This document shows, in pieces, positions 14,389 through 22,894 of a DNA stretch of 64,000 nucleotides. Both the position numbers and the translations under genes were made by a program. Source of the DNA: [Clostridium] aerotolerans DSM 5434 (GTDB lineage Bacteria > Bacillota > Clostridia > Lachnospirales > Lachnospiraceae); contig NZ_JHWJ01000011.1 of assembly GCF_000687555.1 (NCBI RefSeq), forward strand, positions 62,001 through 126,000, read 5' to 3'. The first letter of the stretch is position 1; every line of letters begins with the position of its first letter. The notes under the pieces were generated by a model. The model searched no databases. It was not told where the DNA came from and saw only the letters and a program-made list of their open reading frames with translations.

Positions 14389-15779
14389 AAAGCATGATGA
14401 AGGTCTTATCCCGCTATGTGCTGTCAGCCGCGGCTGTGGCTGTGCTCTTGCTTGTAATTAATGTTACAGTCTTGATTGTCTGGCTTTTTTCGGAAAAGGA
14501 CGATAAGAATTATTACAATATCTCCCAGACATCAAACCAGCTTACCGCTACTAACGATGGTTATGAACTCTCCCCGTCCGGGAAAAATCAGTTGGAACAT
14601 AACAACCAATGGGCCATGCTTTTAAACTCGGAGGGCAAGGTAATCTGGAACTTTATGCTTCCGGCTGACGTACCTATGGCTTATTCCATTTCTGATGTGG
14701 CAGGATTTTCCCGGTGGTATTTAGAGGATTATCCTGTATCGGTCTGGCGACACGATGGCGGCCTTCTGGTGGTTGGAAGTCCTAAAAACACCATGTGGAA
14801 GCTAGGACTCATGATTCCTCAAAGAACTTTGAATAATTTAGGCTTCTGGGTGCCCTTTTTTCTTGTATTAAACTGTCTCACTGCCATTTTTCTTGCCCTT
14901 ATTTTTGGTCTCAGGCTGTTTCGTTCTTTAAAACGCCTTTCCAATGGAGTTCAGGATATGACGAGGAAGCGGCCTGTATCACTCCCTGTTAACGGAGTGT
15001 TGGGAGATTTAGCCATGGGAATCAATGAGGCATCCAACCAACTTATGATACAGGAAGCGGCCCTAAAGAAACGAGATGACGCCCGAACCACCTGGATTGC
15101 GGGAATCTCACATGATATCCGCACCCCACTTGCTGTAGCCATGGGCTATTCCAGCCAGTTGGAAGAAGATGAAAGGCTGTTACAGGAACAGAGGGACTTA
15201 GCAGGCATCGTAAGGCGGCAGTGCCAGCGGATTAAAGATTTGGTTAGCGATTTAAACCTGGCCTCGAAGCTGGAATATGACATGCAGCCATTAAGAAAGG
15301 AACGAACTCCACTTGCCCCCCTGATTCGCAGTGTGGCAGTTGATATCATAAACGACAATCTCTCAGAAAGGCATACCCTAGAAGTATCTATAACGGACAA
15401 TGCCCAAAACCGTTGTCTGCTGGGGGACAAGCAGCTTTTAAAACGTGCTGTGTCCAATCTCATCTTAAACAGCATCAAGCACAATCCAGAGGGCTGCGAT
15501 ATTACCATAGAGTTAAGTATGGATGGGGAAAATTTTATATTATCGGTTACAGATAACGGAACCGGGTTCCCGGAAGATGTGTTGCAGAGAGTGGATGGAA
15601 TAAAGAATAGGAGTGAGAATGCGGGTCAGAACGAGGGCAAAAATGAACAAAGCGGCCATGGACTTGGTCTTACCATTGTCCGCCAAATTATAAAAGCTCA
15701 CAATGGAAGCACTCATTTCTCCAATCTTTCAGGAGGCGGCTGTCGGGTGATCTGCTATCTGCCTTCCATCTCTTCTTGA
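14385..15779 (+). CDS. Sensor histidine kinase of the exporter locus
   Basis: A 464-residue membrane kinase. Helix 1 lies at about residues 10-36 and helix 2 at 155-180, enclosing an extracytoplasmic sensor loop of about 120 residues. A HAMP-like linker follows. The H-box is AGISHDIRTPLAVAMGYS, the N-box LILNSIKHNPEG, and the ATP lid motifs are VTDNGTGFPED and GHGLGLTIV. It has a real extracellular domain, unlike the intramembrane-sensing BceS kinases, which fits LanK/NsrK-type sensors of lantibiotics. Start coupled to the regulator stop (ATGA). A terminator follows at 15794. Confidence 0.92.
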   Translation: MKSMMKVLSRYVLSAAAVAVLLLVINVTVLIVWLFSEKDDKNYYNISQTSNQLTATNDGYELSPSGKNQLEHNNQWAMLLNSEGKVIWNFMLPADVPMAYSISDVAGFSRWYLEDYPVSVWRHDGGLLVVGSPKNTMWKLGLMIPQRTLNNLGFWVPFFLVLNCLTAIFLALIFGLRLFRSLKRLSNGVQDMTRKRPVSLPVNGVLGDLAMGINEASNQLMIQEAALKKRDDARTTWIAGISHDIRTPLAVAMGYSSQLEEDERLLQEQRDLAGIVRRQCQRIKDLVSDLNLASKLEYDMQPLRKERTPLAPLIRSVAVDIINDNLSERHTLEVSITDNAQNRCLLGDKQLLKRAVSNLILNSIKHNPEGCDITIELSMDGENFILSVTDNGTGFPEDVLQRVDGIKNRSENAGQNEGKNEQSGHGLGLTIVRQIIKAHNGSTHFSNLSGGGCRVICYLPSISS

Positions 15780-15793
15780 TAAAATACCATATA

Positions 15794-15843
15794 AAAAAGC
15801 TGAGCCTGCAGGCTTTCCCTGTAACAGACTCAGCTTTTTATTT
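15794..15843. terminator. Bidirectional terminator between the convergent kinase and mutarotase genes
   Basis: AAAAGCTGAG at 15795-15804 pairs with CTCAGCTTTT at 15829-15838, with A- and T-tracts on both sides, so it can serve both converging operons. Confidence 0.78.
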
Positions 15844-15859
15844 CAGTTAAAAGGTACGT

Positions 15860-16291
15860 CTACACAACGCCCTTCTTCAAAATAATATTTGCGTACAGTG
15901 CCTTCTCTCCTGTCATAATAACCACAGTGGAACGCTCCTTCGTCTTATCATAAAAATCCCATTTATCAATCTCTTCAAAGCAATCCGCGCCCCGCTTATC
16001 ATGCTTTGCCACAATCTCCTTGTAAGTATCCCAGATAGGAGTTTGGCAGTCATCTCCTGCTACTACACCCATCAATGTGACCGGGTGGTCCACGTAGGTA
16101 TCAAGAGGGAACAACTGAAGAATGGCATCCAGTATCTCCGGTACTCCGTGTCCATCCATACGGATGACCTTTTTTCCATAAGTATGGCCGGGGAAATTTC
16201 CATCTCCGATGGTCAGTTCATCGGTGTGGCCCATTTCGCATAACACTTTTAATAATTCGGGACTGATGATTGGTGGTATTCCTTTTAACAT
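15860..16291 (-). CDS. RbsD/FucU family sugar mutarotase
   Basis: A 143-residue protein starting at the ATG at 16291, which has AAGGAG six bases upstream; the seven extra codons above it are unlikely to be translated. It belongs to the RbsD/FucU fold that interconverts sugar anomers (ribose pyranase, L-fucose mutarotase). Landmarks are LCEMGHTDELTIGDGNFPG with the catalytic His, VIRMDGHGVPEILDAIL, and the C-terminal EKALYANIILKKGV. The length and PGH-type motifs resemble FucU more than RbsD. It is the last gene of a ribose-type ABC transport operon, so it likely readies the imported sugar for its kinase or dehydrogenase. Confidence 0.87.
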   Translation of the reverse strand: MLKGIPPIISPELLKVLCEMGHTDELTIGDGNFPGHTYGKKVIRMDGHGVPEILDAILQLFPLDTYVDHPVTLMGVVAGDDCQTPIWDTYKEIVAKHDKRGADCFEEIDKWDFYDKTKERSTVVIMTGEKALYANIILKKGVV

Positions 16292-16312
16292 AATGTTCTC
16301 CTTCTTCTCCAA

Positions 16313-16341
16313 TAGCGCTCTTCTTTAAAAGAAGAGCGCTA
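16313..16341. promoter_or_regulatory. Long hairpin between the binding-protein and mutarotase genes
   Basis: TAGCGCTCTTCTTT at 16313-16326 is complementary to 16328-16341. There is no T-tract on the minus strand after it. Such hairpins after binding-protein genes usually protect the upstream mRNA from decay and give higher binding-protein levels, with partial read-through to the next gene. Confidence 0.6.
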
Positions 16342-16347
16342 GTTTAT

Positions 16348-17493
16348 TTAATCGTATAAGTTCTGTGAAATGTCACTGCTGTCCATATTGTCCTTGTTGT
16401 ACCACTGGCTGCCGGTATCTACGTCAGTTACCTTTTCGCCTTTGGCTGCTGCAACCGCAAGTTTTACGGTCTGATAACCGATTTCTACAGGAGCCTGGGT
16501 TACGGCACCAGCCAGTTTGCCTGTTTTGATTCCGTCTTTGATCATGGTTCCAGAGTCAAAAGCAACGCCAATTACATCTTTTCCAAGTCTTCCTAAGTTC
16601 TCATCACCTGTTAAAAGACCTTCTCCAGTCTTCTGGTTGGAAGCGAAGATACAAATAGTATCGTCTTTATTTAAGATGGTCTGAGCATCTGTTGTCATAA
16701 GAGAAGCCTCAACCTTAGAAGGAACGGCTACGTCAAGAATGACATCTGCCTTATCTCCCTTGTCTGCTTTTGCATCGCTTACAAACTTATCGTTACCGGT
16801 AATGCATACGGTCTTTCCGTCTGCTTTAATTAACTCTGTCAGCTTATCAATAAAGCCAAGACCACGGTTTACGATGGACTCTGAGGTTGCATCCTGGTTT
16901 AATACACCGATTCTTACGCTGGAGGTAGCTTTTGCAATCTGGTCCTTGATTAACGGATATGTGTTCTCTGCTGCCACTTCTCCTGCCTTGTAATTATCAG
17001 TAGCTGCATTGGCTACAACAGCTCCTTCTGGTGCGTTTGGTACACCGGAGTCAAATCCTACGATGGGGATTTTTGCATCCTGGGAAGTTTTGATGCTGTC
17101 GTTTAATGCGGATACGTCCAAAGCTGCCAGGCCGATGGCTGCCGGCTTCATCTGTACTGCATTGTTCATCATCTGAACCTGCTGTGCGATGTCGGATTCG
17201 GAATCCGGGCCCTGATATTCCAGCTTTACGCCTAATTCCTTGGAAGCTTTTTCTGCTCCCTTATAAACAGCCTGCCAGTACTGGGACTGAAAGCCCTTTG
17301 CTACCATGTAAATTGTTACATCCCCGTTATTTTCTGCCCCTTTTGTCTCCGCTGCCTCACTGGATTTTCCTTCTGCTGTGGTTCCAGCCGGCTCGCTCTT
17401 TCCTTCATTTGAAGTTGTTTTGGTTCCGCAGCCTGCCATTAAGGATGCCACCATAGCTGTTGTCAATAAAACGCCCCATACATTTTTTTTCAT
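16348..17493 (-). CDS. Ribose-type sugar ABC transporter substrate-binding lipoprotein
   Basis: A 381-residue exported lipoprotein. The signal peptide ends in the lipobox SLMAGC with Cys at 22, followed by a Ser/Glu/Gly-rich linker and then a periplasmic binding protein fold like RbsB (DVTIYMVAKGFQSQYWQ onward). The two-lobed pattern with AIGLAALDVSALNDSI and VGFDSGVPNAP fits pentose, hexose or autoinducer-2 binders. It is the third gene after the ATPase and permease, with 52 bases before it. The substrate is not visible from sequence; the surrounding enzymes point to a ketose, polyol or related sugar. Confidence 0.9.
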   Translation of the reverse strand: MKKNVWGVLLTTAMVASLMAGCGTKTTSNEGKSEPAGTTAEGKSSEAAETKGAENNGDVTIYMVAKGFQSQYWQAVYKGAEKASKELGVKLEYQGPDSESDIAQQVQMMNNAVQMKPAAIGLAALDVSALNDSIKTSQDAKIPIVGFDSGVPNAPEGAVVANAATDNYKAGEVAAENTYPLIKDQIAKATSSVRIGVLNQDATSESIVNRGLGFIDKLTELIKADGKTVCITGNDKFVSDAKADKGDKADVILDVAVPSKVEASLMTTDAQTILNKDDTICIFASNQKTGEGLLTGDENLGRLGKDVIGVAFDSGTMIKDGIKTGKLAGAVTQAPVEIGYQTVKLAVAAAKGEKVTDVDTGSQWYNKDNMDSSDISQNLYD

Positions 17494-17545
17494 TGAAATA
17501 CTTCCTCCTTCATTTTATGTGGAATCTTTTAAATCACTACGCCTG

Positions 17546-18532
17546 TCAGTTCTTTTTCCGGTTTCTATATACATCTGCAAAGACTGCTACGATAAGCACC
17601 AGTCCGGTTGCTACCTGCTGGTAATGAGTCTGTAATCCTACAAAGGGAAGACCTGTCTTTAACACTGAGATGATGAACACACCGATCATGGTTCCGGCTA
17701 TGGTTCCGATTCCTCCTGACATGGAGGTTCCACCGATAACCACACCTGCGATGGCGTCCATCTCAAAGCCGGCTCCGCCGCCTGGTAAGAGAGTGGAGTA
17801 AATGGTGGAGTAAGCCAGTCCAGCAATGCCTGCAAAGGTACCGCTGATGATATAGGCAATGATTAAATATTTATCTACGTTGACACCGGATAATCTGGTT
17901 GCTTCCTTGTTGCTTCCAAGGGACAGGATATAGCGGCCTGTTTTTGTCTTATTCATCACGATTGCCATAATAATAGCGGCAGCTATGAGGAATAAAAAAC
18001 CTGTTGGGATTAAAAGCCCGCTTTCTGTCTTGATTTTAAATATGGCACGGTACCAGCCCTCTGGGTCTGATCCTGATTTCCAGGTCACGGACTGAGCTGA
18101 TGTGATAATAGAACCGATTCCTTTGGAAAGCATCATGGTACCCAGGGTCGCAATAAAGGGAGGAAGCCCCAGCTTTGCCACCAAAAGTCCGTTCATAACT
18201 CCGAACAAGGTACCGATTAAGATACAGATGATAATAACAAGCCAAATGGGAAATCCCAGGTTTACACTTAAGTAACCAGCCACCAGACCGGACATGGTCA
18301 GTACAGTACCGATGGAAAGATCGATTCCCCCAGTTGCAATAACAAAACAGATTCCAATGGCCATAAATCCAATGTAATAGGATGCGTCAAAAATGTTGAC
18401 CATGGTGTTATAAGTGGCAAATCTGGGATTCATGATTCCAAACGCCACATAGAGTACGATAAGTGCCAGCAATGCCACCAGCCTCTGGGTACCTATCGCT
18501 TTGATGAGCGGATTATTTTTCAGTTTTTCCAT
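17546..18532 (-). CDS. Ribose-type sugar ABC transporter permease
   Basis: A 328-residue membrane protein with 8-10 hydrophobic helices and family landmarks ATGGIDLSIGTVLTMSG, GLLVAKLGLPPFIATLGTMM, and the cytoplasmic EAA-like segment AIAGVVIGGTSMSGGIGTI. This places it in the RbsC/AraH group. Its start overlaps the end of the ATPase gene by 20 bases. It is expected to form a homodimeric pore with the RbsA-type ATPase. Confidence 0.92.
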   Translation of the reverse strand: MEKLKNNPLIKAIGTQRLVALLALIVLYVAFGIMNPRFATYNTMVNIFDASYYIGFMAIGICFVIATGGIDLSIGTVLTMSGLVAGYLSVNLGFPIWLVIIICILIGTLFGVMNGLLVAKLGLPPFIATLGTMMLSKGIGSIITSAQSVTWKSGSDPEGWYRAIFKIKTESGLLIPTGFLFLIAAAIIMAIVMNKTKTGRYILSLGSNKEATRLSGVNVDKYLIIAYIISGTFAGIAGLAYSTIYSTLLPGGGAGFEMDAIAGVVIGGTSMSGGIGTIAGTMIGVFIISVLKTGLPFVGLQTHYQQVATGLVLIVAVFADVYRNRKKN

Positions 18533-20036
18533 TGTTGCCCTCCTGGTTTCTCAAAGTGGCTGCAGCCATAATTCGTTCCTGTGATACCTCTTCAATGGGG
18601 ATTTCCCCGGTAATGCGCCCTTCGCACATGACCAGAACCCGATCACTCATTCTTAAAATCTCTGTCATCTCCGAGGAAATCATGATAATGGATTTTCCCT
18701 GCCTGACCAATTCATTCATTAAATGGTAGATCTCGCTTTTTGCGCCTACGTCTATTCCCCTTGTAGGTTCATCAAAGATTAAAATATCACAGTTTCGAAT
18801 AAGCCATTTGGCAATAACCACCTTCTGCTGGTTTCCTCCTGATAAGTTCACCACAAGCTGGTCTACAGTTGGAGTTTTGGTATTTAAAAGCTTTACATAG
18901 CTTTCTGCTTCCTTACGCTCCTTTTGCTTGTCGATGAAAATACCCTTCATAAATGAGGACAACGCTGACATGGAAGAGTTTTCGGCTACGGATTTTTGTA
19001 CCACAAGGCCAAACCGTTTCCGGTCCTCTGACAGATAACCAATTCCGTGGTTTACTGCATCCTCTGTGGTCTCGATCTCCACCCGTTCTCCATTAATGTA
19101 GATTTCTCCTCCATCCTTTTTATCTGCTCCGAAGATGGCTCTGGCCGTCTCGGTTCTGCCTGCTCCCATGAGTCCGGAAAAGCCCAGGATCTCACCTTTT
19201 CTAAGTTCAAAACTTACATCCTTCACCATCTTACCGGCGGTCAGATGTTCTACCTTTAATACTACCGGCGCGTCCTCTGATACGCTGCTTATCTGTTTTG
19301 GGTCTTCATAGATCACACGGCCCACCATCATATTGATGATGTCATCCTTTGTGCTGTCCTTCGTAACTAAGGTTCCCACATAGGTTCCGTCCCGCATGAC
19401 CGTTACCCGGTCCGTAATCACCTTGATTTCGTCCATACGGTGGGAGATATAAACAATCCCCATTCCCTTTTGTTTTAAGTCCCTTATGATCTTAAAGAGC
19501 TCCTCAATCTCTGACTCCGTCAGTGCGGCGGAAGGCTCATCAAATACCATGAGCTTTGCTTCTCTTGAGATGGCCTTTGCAATCTCACACATCTGCTGCC
19601 GTCCAACGGTTAAGTTTCCCATGACCTCAGAGGGGTCAATATCAATGTTTAATCGGTCAAATAGCTTCCTTGCCTCTTTGTTCATGAGAGAATCGTTTAT
19701 AAATCCGCCTGTCATCATCTCACGGCCGATAAATATATTCTGGGCCACGGTTAAGTGGTTCATCATATTTAACTCCTGATGGACGATGGCAATTCCGGCA
19801 TCCTGTGCTTCTTTTGGAGAAGTAAATTCCACTTCTCTTCCTTCAAATGTTATGGTTCCGGAGTCCTTTAGATAAATCCCCGTAAGGATTTTCATGAGAG
19901 TTGATTTACCGGCCCCGTTCTCTCCCATAAGCGCATGGACCTCGCCTCCATTGACTTCCAGATCCACGTGGTCCAAAGCATGTACACCTGGAAAGGACTT
20001 ATCGATTCCCTTCATTCTCAGCATAACACTGCCCAC
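18513..20036 (-). CDS. Ribose-type sugar ABC transporter ATPase (two ATP-binding halves)
   Basis: A 507-residue protein with two fused ATPase domains, as in RbsA/MglA/XylG. The first half has GENGAGKST and LMVFDEPSAALTESE; the second has a degenerate Walker A (GLMGAGRTE) and a good signature LSGGNQQKVVIAKWL, with LIFDEPTRGID. The GTG at 20036 sits about 7 bases after GGAGAG and is preferred; ATGs at 20024 and 20015 are alternatives. It is the first gene of the transporter operon, 124 bases downstream of the sensing gene cluster. Confidence 0.92.
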   Translation of the reverse strand: MGSVMLRMKGIDKSFPGVHALDHVDLEVNGGEVHALMGENGAGKSTLMKILTGIYLKDSGTITFEGREVEFTSPKEAQDAGIAIVHQELNMMNHLTVAQNIFIGREMMTGGFINDSLMNKEARKLFDRLNIDIDPSEVMGNLTVGRQQMCEIAKAISREAKLMVFDEPSAALTESEIEELFKIIRDLKQKGMGIVYISHRMDEIKVITDRVTVMRDGTYVGTLVTKDSTKDDIINMMVGRVIYEDPKQISSVSEDAPVVLKVEHLTAGKMVKDVSFELRKGEILGFSGLMGAGRTETARAIFGADKKDGGEIYINGERVEIETTEDAVNHGIGYLSEDRKRFGLVVQKSVAENSSMSALSSFMKGIFIDKQKERKEAESYVKLLNTKTPTVDQLVVNLSGGNQQKVVIAKWLIRNCDILIFDEPTRGIDVGAKSEIYHLMNELVRQGKSIIMISSEMTEILRMSDRVLVMCEGRITGEIPIEEVSQERIMAAATLRNQEGNNGKTEK

Positions 20037-20160
20037 ATTCTCACTCTCCGCTTCTTTTTAAATTGAGCCTTGTATCCTGCTCTGATGATACCATTATATC
20101 TTTGTAAATCTCCTGGTAACATAGAGTATCTTACAAAAAAAGAAGAGGATTTTACTTTCT

Positions 20161-21135
20161 TTAGAATGGGAACAGAAGCTTCTGGTTCTCATCGGTATAG
20201 ATGTTGTCTGCGGTGATGACTTCTGTGTCACAGTATATGTTTTTCTCCATTTTCTTTCCCCTCACCGATTCCACTGCAGTCTGGATTCCCAGGTAGCCCA
20301 TGTTAAATGGCTTCTGGACGATCAGGGTGTCTATGATTCCCTCCTCTAAATACTGAATGCCCTCAATATCATTATCAAATCCCACGATATGGACTTCCTT
20401 GTTTAAATTCATTTCCTTGATGGCTCTGGCTACGCCTACAGTTGAATAAAGGTTCAGACCTGCAATCAGGTTAATGTCCGGATGCTCCTGCATCAGCTCC
20501 TTTGTCTTTTCATAGGCCTGTTTATAATCAGAATTGCTGTAGAGGACGGCTTCAATCCTGTCCTCATACTCCCCCAGCCCCTCCCTGAGCCCCTCTTCCC
20601 GTTCCATGGCAGTGGAGGAACCTTTGACGTGGGATACAATGGCTATTTTCGTCTCCTCATTCACATAGGTTTTCATGTTCTTTCCCATCTGAAGCCCGGC
20701 ATTTCGGTTGTTGGTTCCGATATAAGTCTCTTCTAAATCTTCGTCAATCTTGGAATCAATGAGAATGAGTTTTATGCCGGCATTTTTAATCTTTCTTACG
20801 CTGTCTGTCATCTCCGAATACTGTATGGGGGCAAGGGCAATGGCATCCGGCTTCATTTTCACCGCTTCTTCGATGAACCTCTTTTGCTGCTGGTAATCAT
20901 TTTCCTCCTCAGGAGCCAGTATGGTTAGGTCTGCCTGATACTCCTTTCCTGCGCTTTTGGCACCGGATATCATAGACATCCAAAAGTCATTGGTCTTATC
21001 CTGAACCTTTGGGATAAATACGATTTTAACAGTCTTTTTCTGCCGGAATTCCTCCAGCTGGAACACCATGGACAGGAAAACAACCGATAATAAAAAGAAT
21101 GTCAGGAGCAAAAGCCCGTTTTTATGTCTCTTCAT
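20161..21135 (-). CDS. Membrane-anchored sugar-binding protein of a three-component sensor
   Basis: A 324-residue protein with one N-terminal membrane helix (residues 7-28) and no lipobox Cys, followed by an RbsB-like binding domain (KIVFIPKVQDKTNDFWMSM; VHIVGFDNDIEGIQYL). Its start overlaps the kinase stop by 14 bases. Binding proteins encoded with YesM/YesN-type kinases act as extracellular sugar sensors that touch the kinase, as known for chemoreceptor-like three-component systems in clostridia. It is separate from the transporter's own binding lipoprotein (16348-17493), so sensing and uptake have different proteins here. Confidence 0.85.
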   Translation of the reverse strand: MKRHKNGLLLLTFFLLSVVFLSMVFQLEEFRQKKTVKIVFIPKVQDKTNDFWMSMISGAKSAGKEYQADLTILAPEEENDYQQQKRFIEEAVKMKPDAIALAPIQYSEMTDSVRKIKNAGIKLILIDSKIDEDLEETYIGTNNRNAGLQMGKNMKTYVNEETKIAIVSHVKGSSTAMEREEGLREGLGEYEDRIEAVLYSNSDYKQAYEKTKELMQEHPDINLIAGLNLYSTVGVARAIKEMNLNKEVHIVGFDNDIEGIQYLEEGIIDTLIVQKPFNMGYLGIQTAVESVRGKKMEKNIYCDTEVITADNIYTDENQKLLFPF

Positions 21136-22894
21136 CTGTCTCCTCCATGCGTTTGTAAGGAATGGTCACCGTGACGGTCGTCCCCCGCCCTTCTTCACTT
21201 TCCACGAAAAGTCCGTAGTCCGGTCCATAATGCATCTTAAGGCGGTCTTCAATATTCTTCATGCCAACGCCATTATGGCGTTTGTCCGAAGTTTTCTTCT
21301 TAAATACAGAGGCCAATGCTTCCTTTGACATACCAGCTCCGTCATCCTGGATTTTAAGAATGACTAAATCTCCTTCCCGGCCTCCGGTAATGATGATGTT
21401 GCCCTGGGTGGTCTTGTATTTTAAGCCATGGTATAAGGCATTTTCCACCAGGGGCTGAAGCACCAGCTTTACGATGGCGCATTCCATCACATCCTCATCT
21501 ACTAAAATGCGAAATGCTACCTTGTCCTTATATCTCATCTGCTGAATCAGCAGATAATTCCTGGTGTACTCTAATTCCTGCCATACGCTCACATATATCT
21601 TTGAGTTTCCAATGGCTTGCCGGAAAAAACGGGCAAGGACTGAGGTCATCTTAATGGCCTGACTTAAGTCCTCTGTTTCAATGAGCCAGATGATGGAGTC
21701 CAGAGTATTATAAAGAAAATGAGGGTTGATCTGGGACTGGAGGGCCTTTAGCTCGCTTTTTCGCTTCTCTGCCTGCTCTTTCCGGTTATTCTTCATCAGC
21801 TCATCAATGCGTTCCGTCATTTTGTTAAAGGACCGGGTCAGGCTGGAGATCTCGTTCTCTCCTCCTGTATCAATATAGACCTGCTCAAACTTTCCCTGCT
21901 GCACCTCCTTCATGGCCGCCTGGAGCTGCTTAATAGGTCTTGTGATCCTGGCTGATAATAACACTGCCAGGATGCAGGCAAAGAGAATGAGCGTACAGGC
22001 TGCCCCGATATACATGGTCCTGACCTCTTTTTCATCTCCTGCCAGTTCTGAGGTGTAGACCACTCCCACGATGGTCCACCCAGTCTTATTCGAATGAAAG
22101 GGGGTATAGATTTTATTCTCCCCGTTTTCATCGGTGTGGGAAATGCTGGTTCCTCCGTTTGATACCTCTTTTAAAAGCTCCTTTTTCACCCCGCTTAAGA
22201 TCAGCTGCTGCTGAGGGTGGTAAACGATCTCACCCTTTCGGTCAATGATATAGACATAGCCCTTGTTTCCCAGGGTGATGGATTCGCATAAATCATTGAT
22301 TACATCATAATTTAAGTCAATGACAAGAAGTCCCTCCACCTTACCAGTTTCAGGGTTTGTAATACCCCGGCTTAAGGTGACCACCCATTTATAATCGTCC
22401 TTTACCAGGTTCTGGACATGGGAGGAGGATATTAAGATTCCGCTTCCTTCTTTTCTGGCATCCAGATACCACTCCTTTTCCGCCAGTCTTGACCTTAAGT
22501 TTAAAATGTCAGTGCCATTGTTAATAAAATACCTTCCGTTGTCTCCCAAAACAGCAATGTTATAAATATCCGTCCTGGCATGAAGAATGGTCTGAAAGGC
22601 CTCTTTTAGATCACTTCCCGTCTCTTTGGTATCATGGTCAAAAAGGTAACTGGTCATATCCCGATTGCTCATGACCACCTGAGAGATATTCTCCATATAG
22701 TCAATGTAATTTTCTATATTAAAATTGACCTGTTCAATGAGAAGACGGCTGTTCTTTTTGGAATTCTCTGTCAAATTGTTTTTTGTATACCGTATGGAAA
22801 AGAACATAAAAACCGTAACCGTAAGTAGAACCAGAAGTGAAAAGTAGATAATCATACTGGTTCTTATGCTTTTAAATCTGATTCTGGCTTTCAT
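21122..22894 (-). CDS. YesM-type sensor histidine kinase
   Basis: A 590-residue kinase of the LytS/YesM class. Residues 1-35 include the first membrane helix, then a large dCache-like extracellular domain to about residue 285, a second helix (YIGAACTLILFACILAVLL) and a HAMP domain. The His is in QSQINPHFLYNTLDSI, and the ATPase lid in NGVGMKNIEDRL and FVESEEGRGTTV. Its start lies inside the preceding regulator gene, giving a 23-base overlap. With the following binding protein and the AraC-type regulator it forms a sugar-sensing module that likely controls the transporter operon just downstream. Confidence 0.92.
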   Translation of the reverse strand: MKARIRFKSIRTSMIIYFSLLVLLTVTVFMFFSIRYTKNNLTENSKKNSRLLIEQVNFNIENYIDYMENISQVVMSNRDMTSYLFDHDTKETGSDLKEAFQTILHARTDIYNIAVLGDNGRYFINNGTDILNLRSRLAEKEWYLDARKEGSGILISSSHVQNLVKDDYKWVVTLSRGITNPETGKVEGLLVIDLNYDVINDLCESITLGNKGYVYIIDRKGEIVYHPQQQLILSGVKKELLKEVSNGGTSISHTDENGENKIYTPFHSNKTGWTIVGVVYTSELAGDEKEVRTMYIGAACTLILFACILAVLLSARITRPIKQLQAAMKEVQQGKFEQVYIDTGGENEISSLTRSFNKMTERIDELMKNNRKEQAEKRKSELKALQSQINPHFLYNTLDSIIWLIETEDLSQAIKMTSVLARFFRQAIGNSKIYVSVWQELEYTRNYLLIQQMRYKDKVAFRILVDEDVMECAIVKLVLQPLVENALYHGLKYKTTQGNIIITGGREGDLVILKIQDDGAGMSKEALASVFKKKTSDKRHNGVGMKNIEDRLKMHYGPDYGLFVESEEGRGTTVTVTIPYKRMEETDEET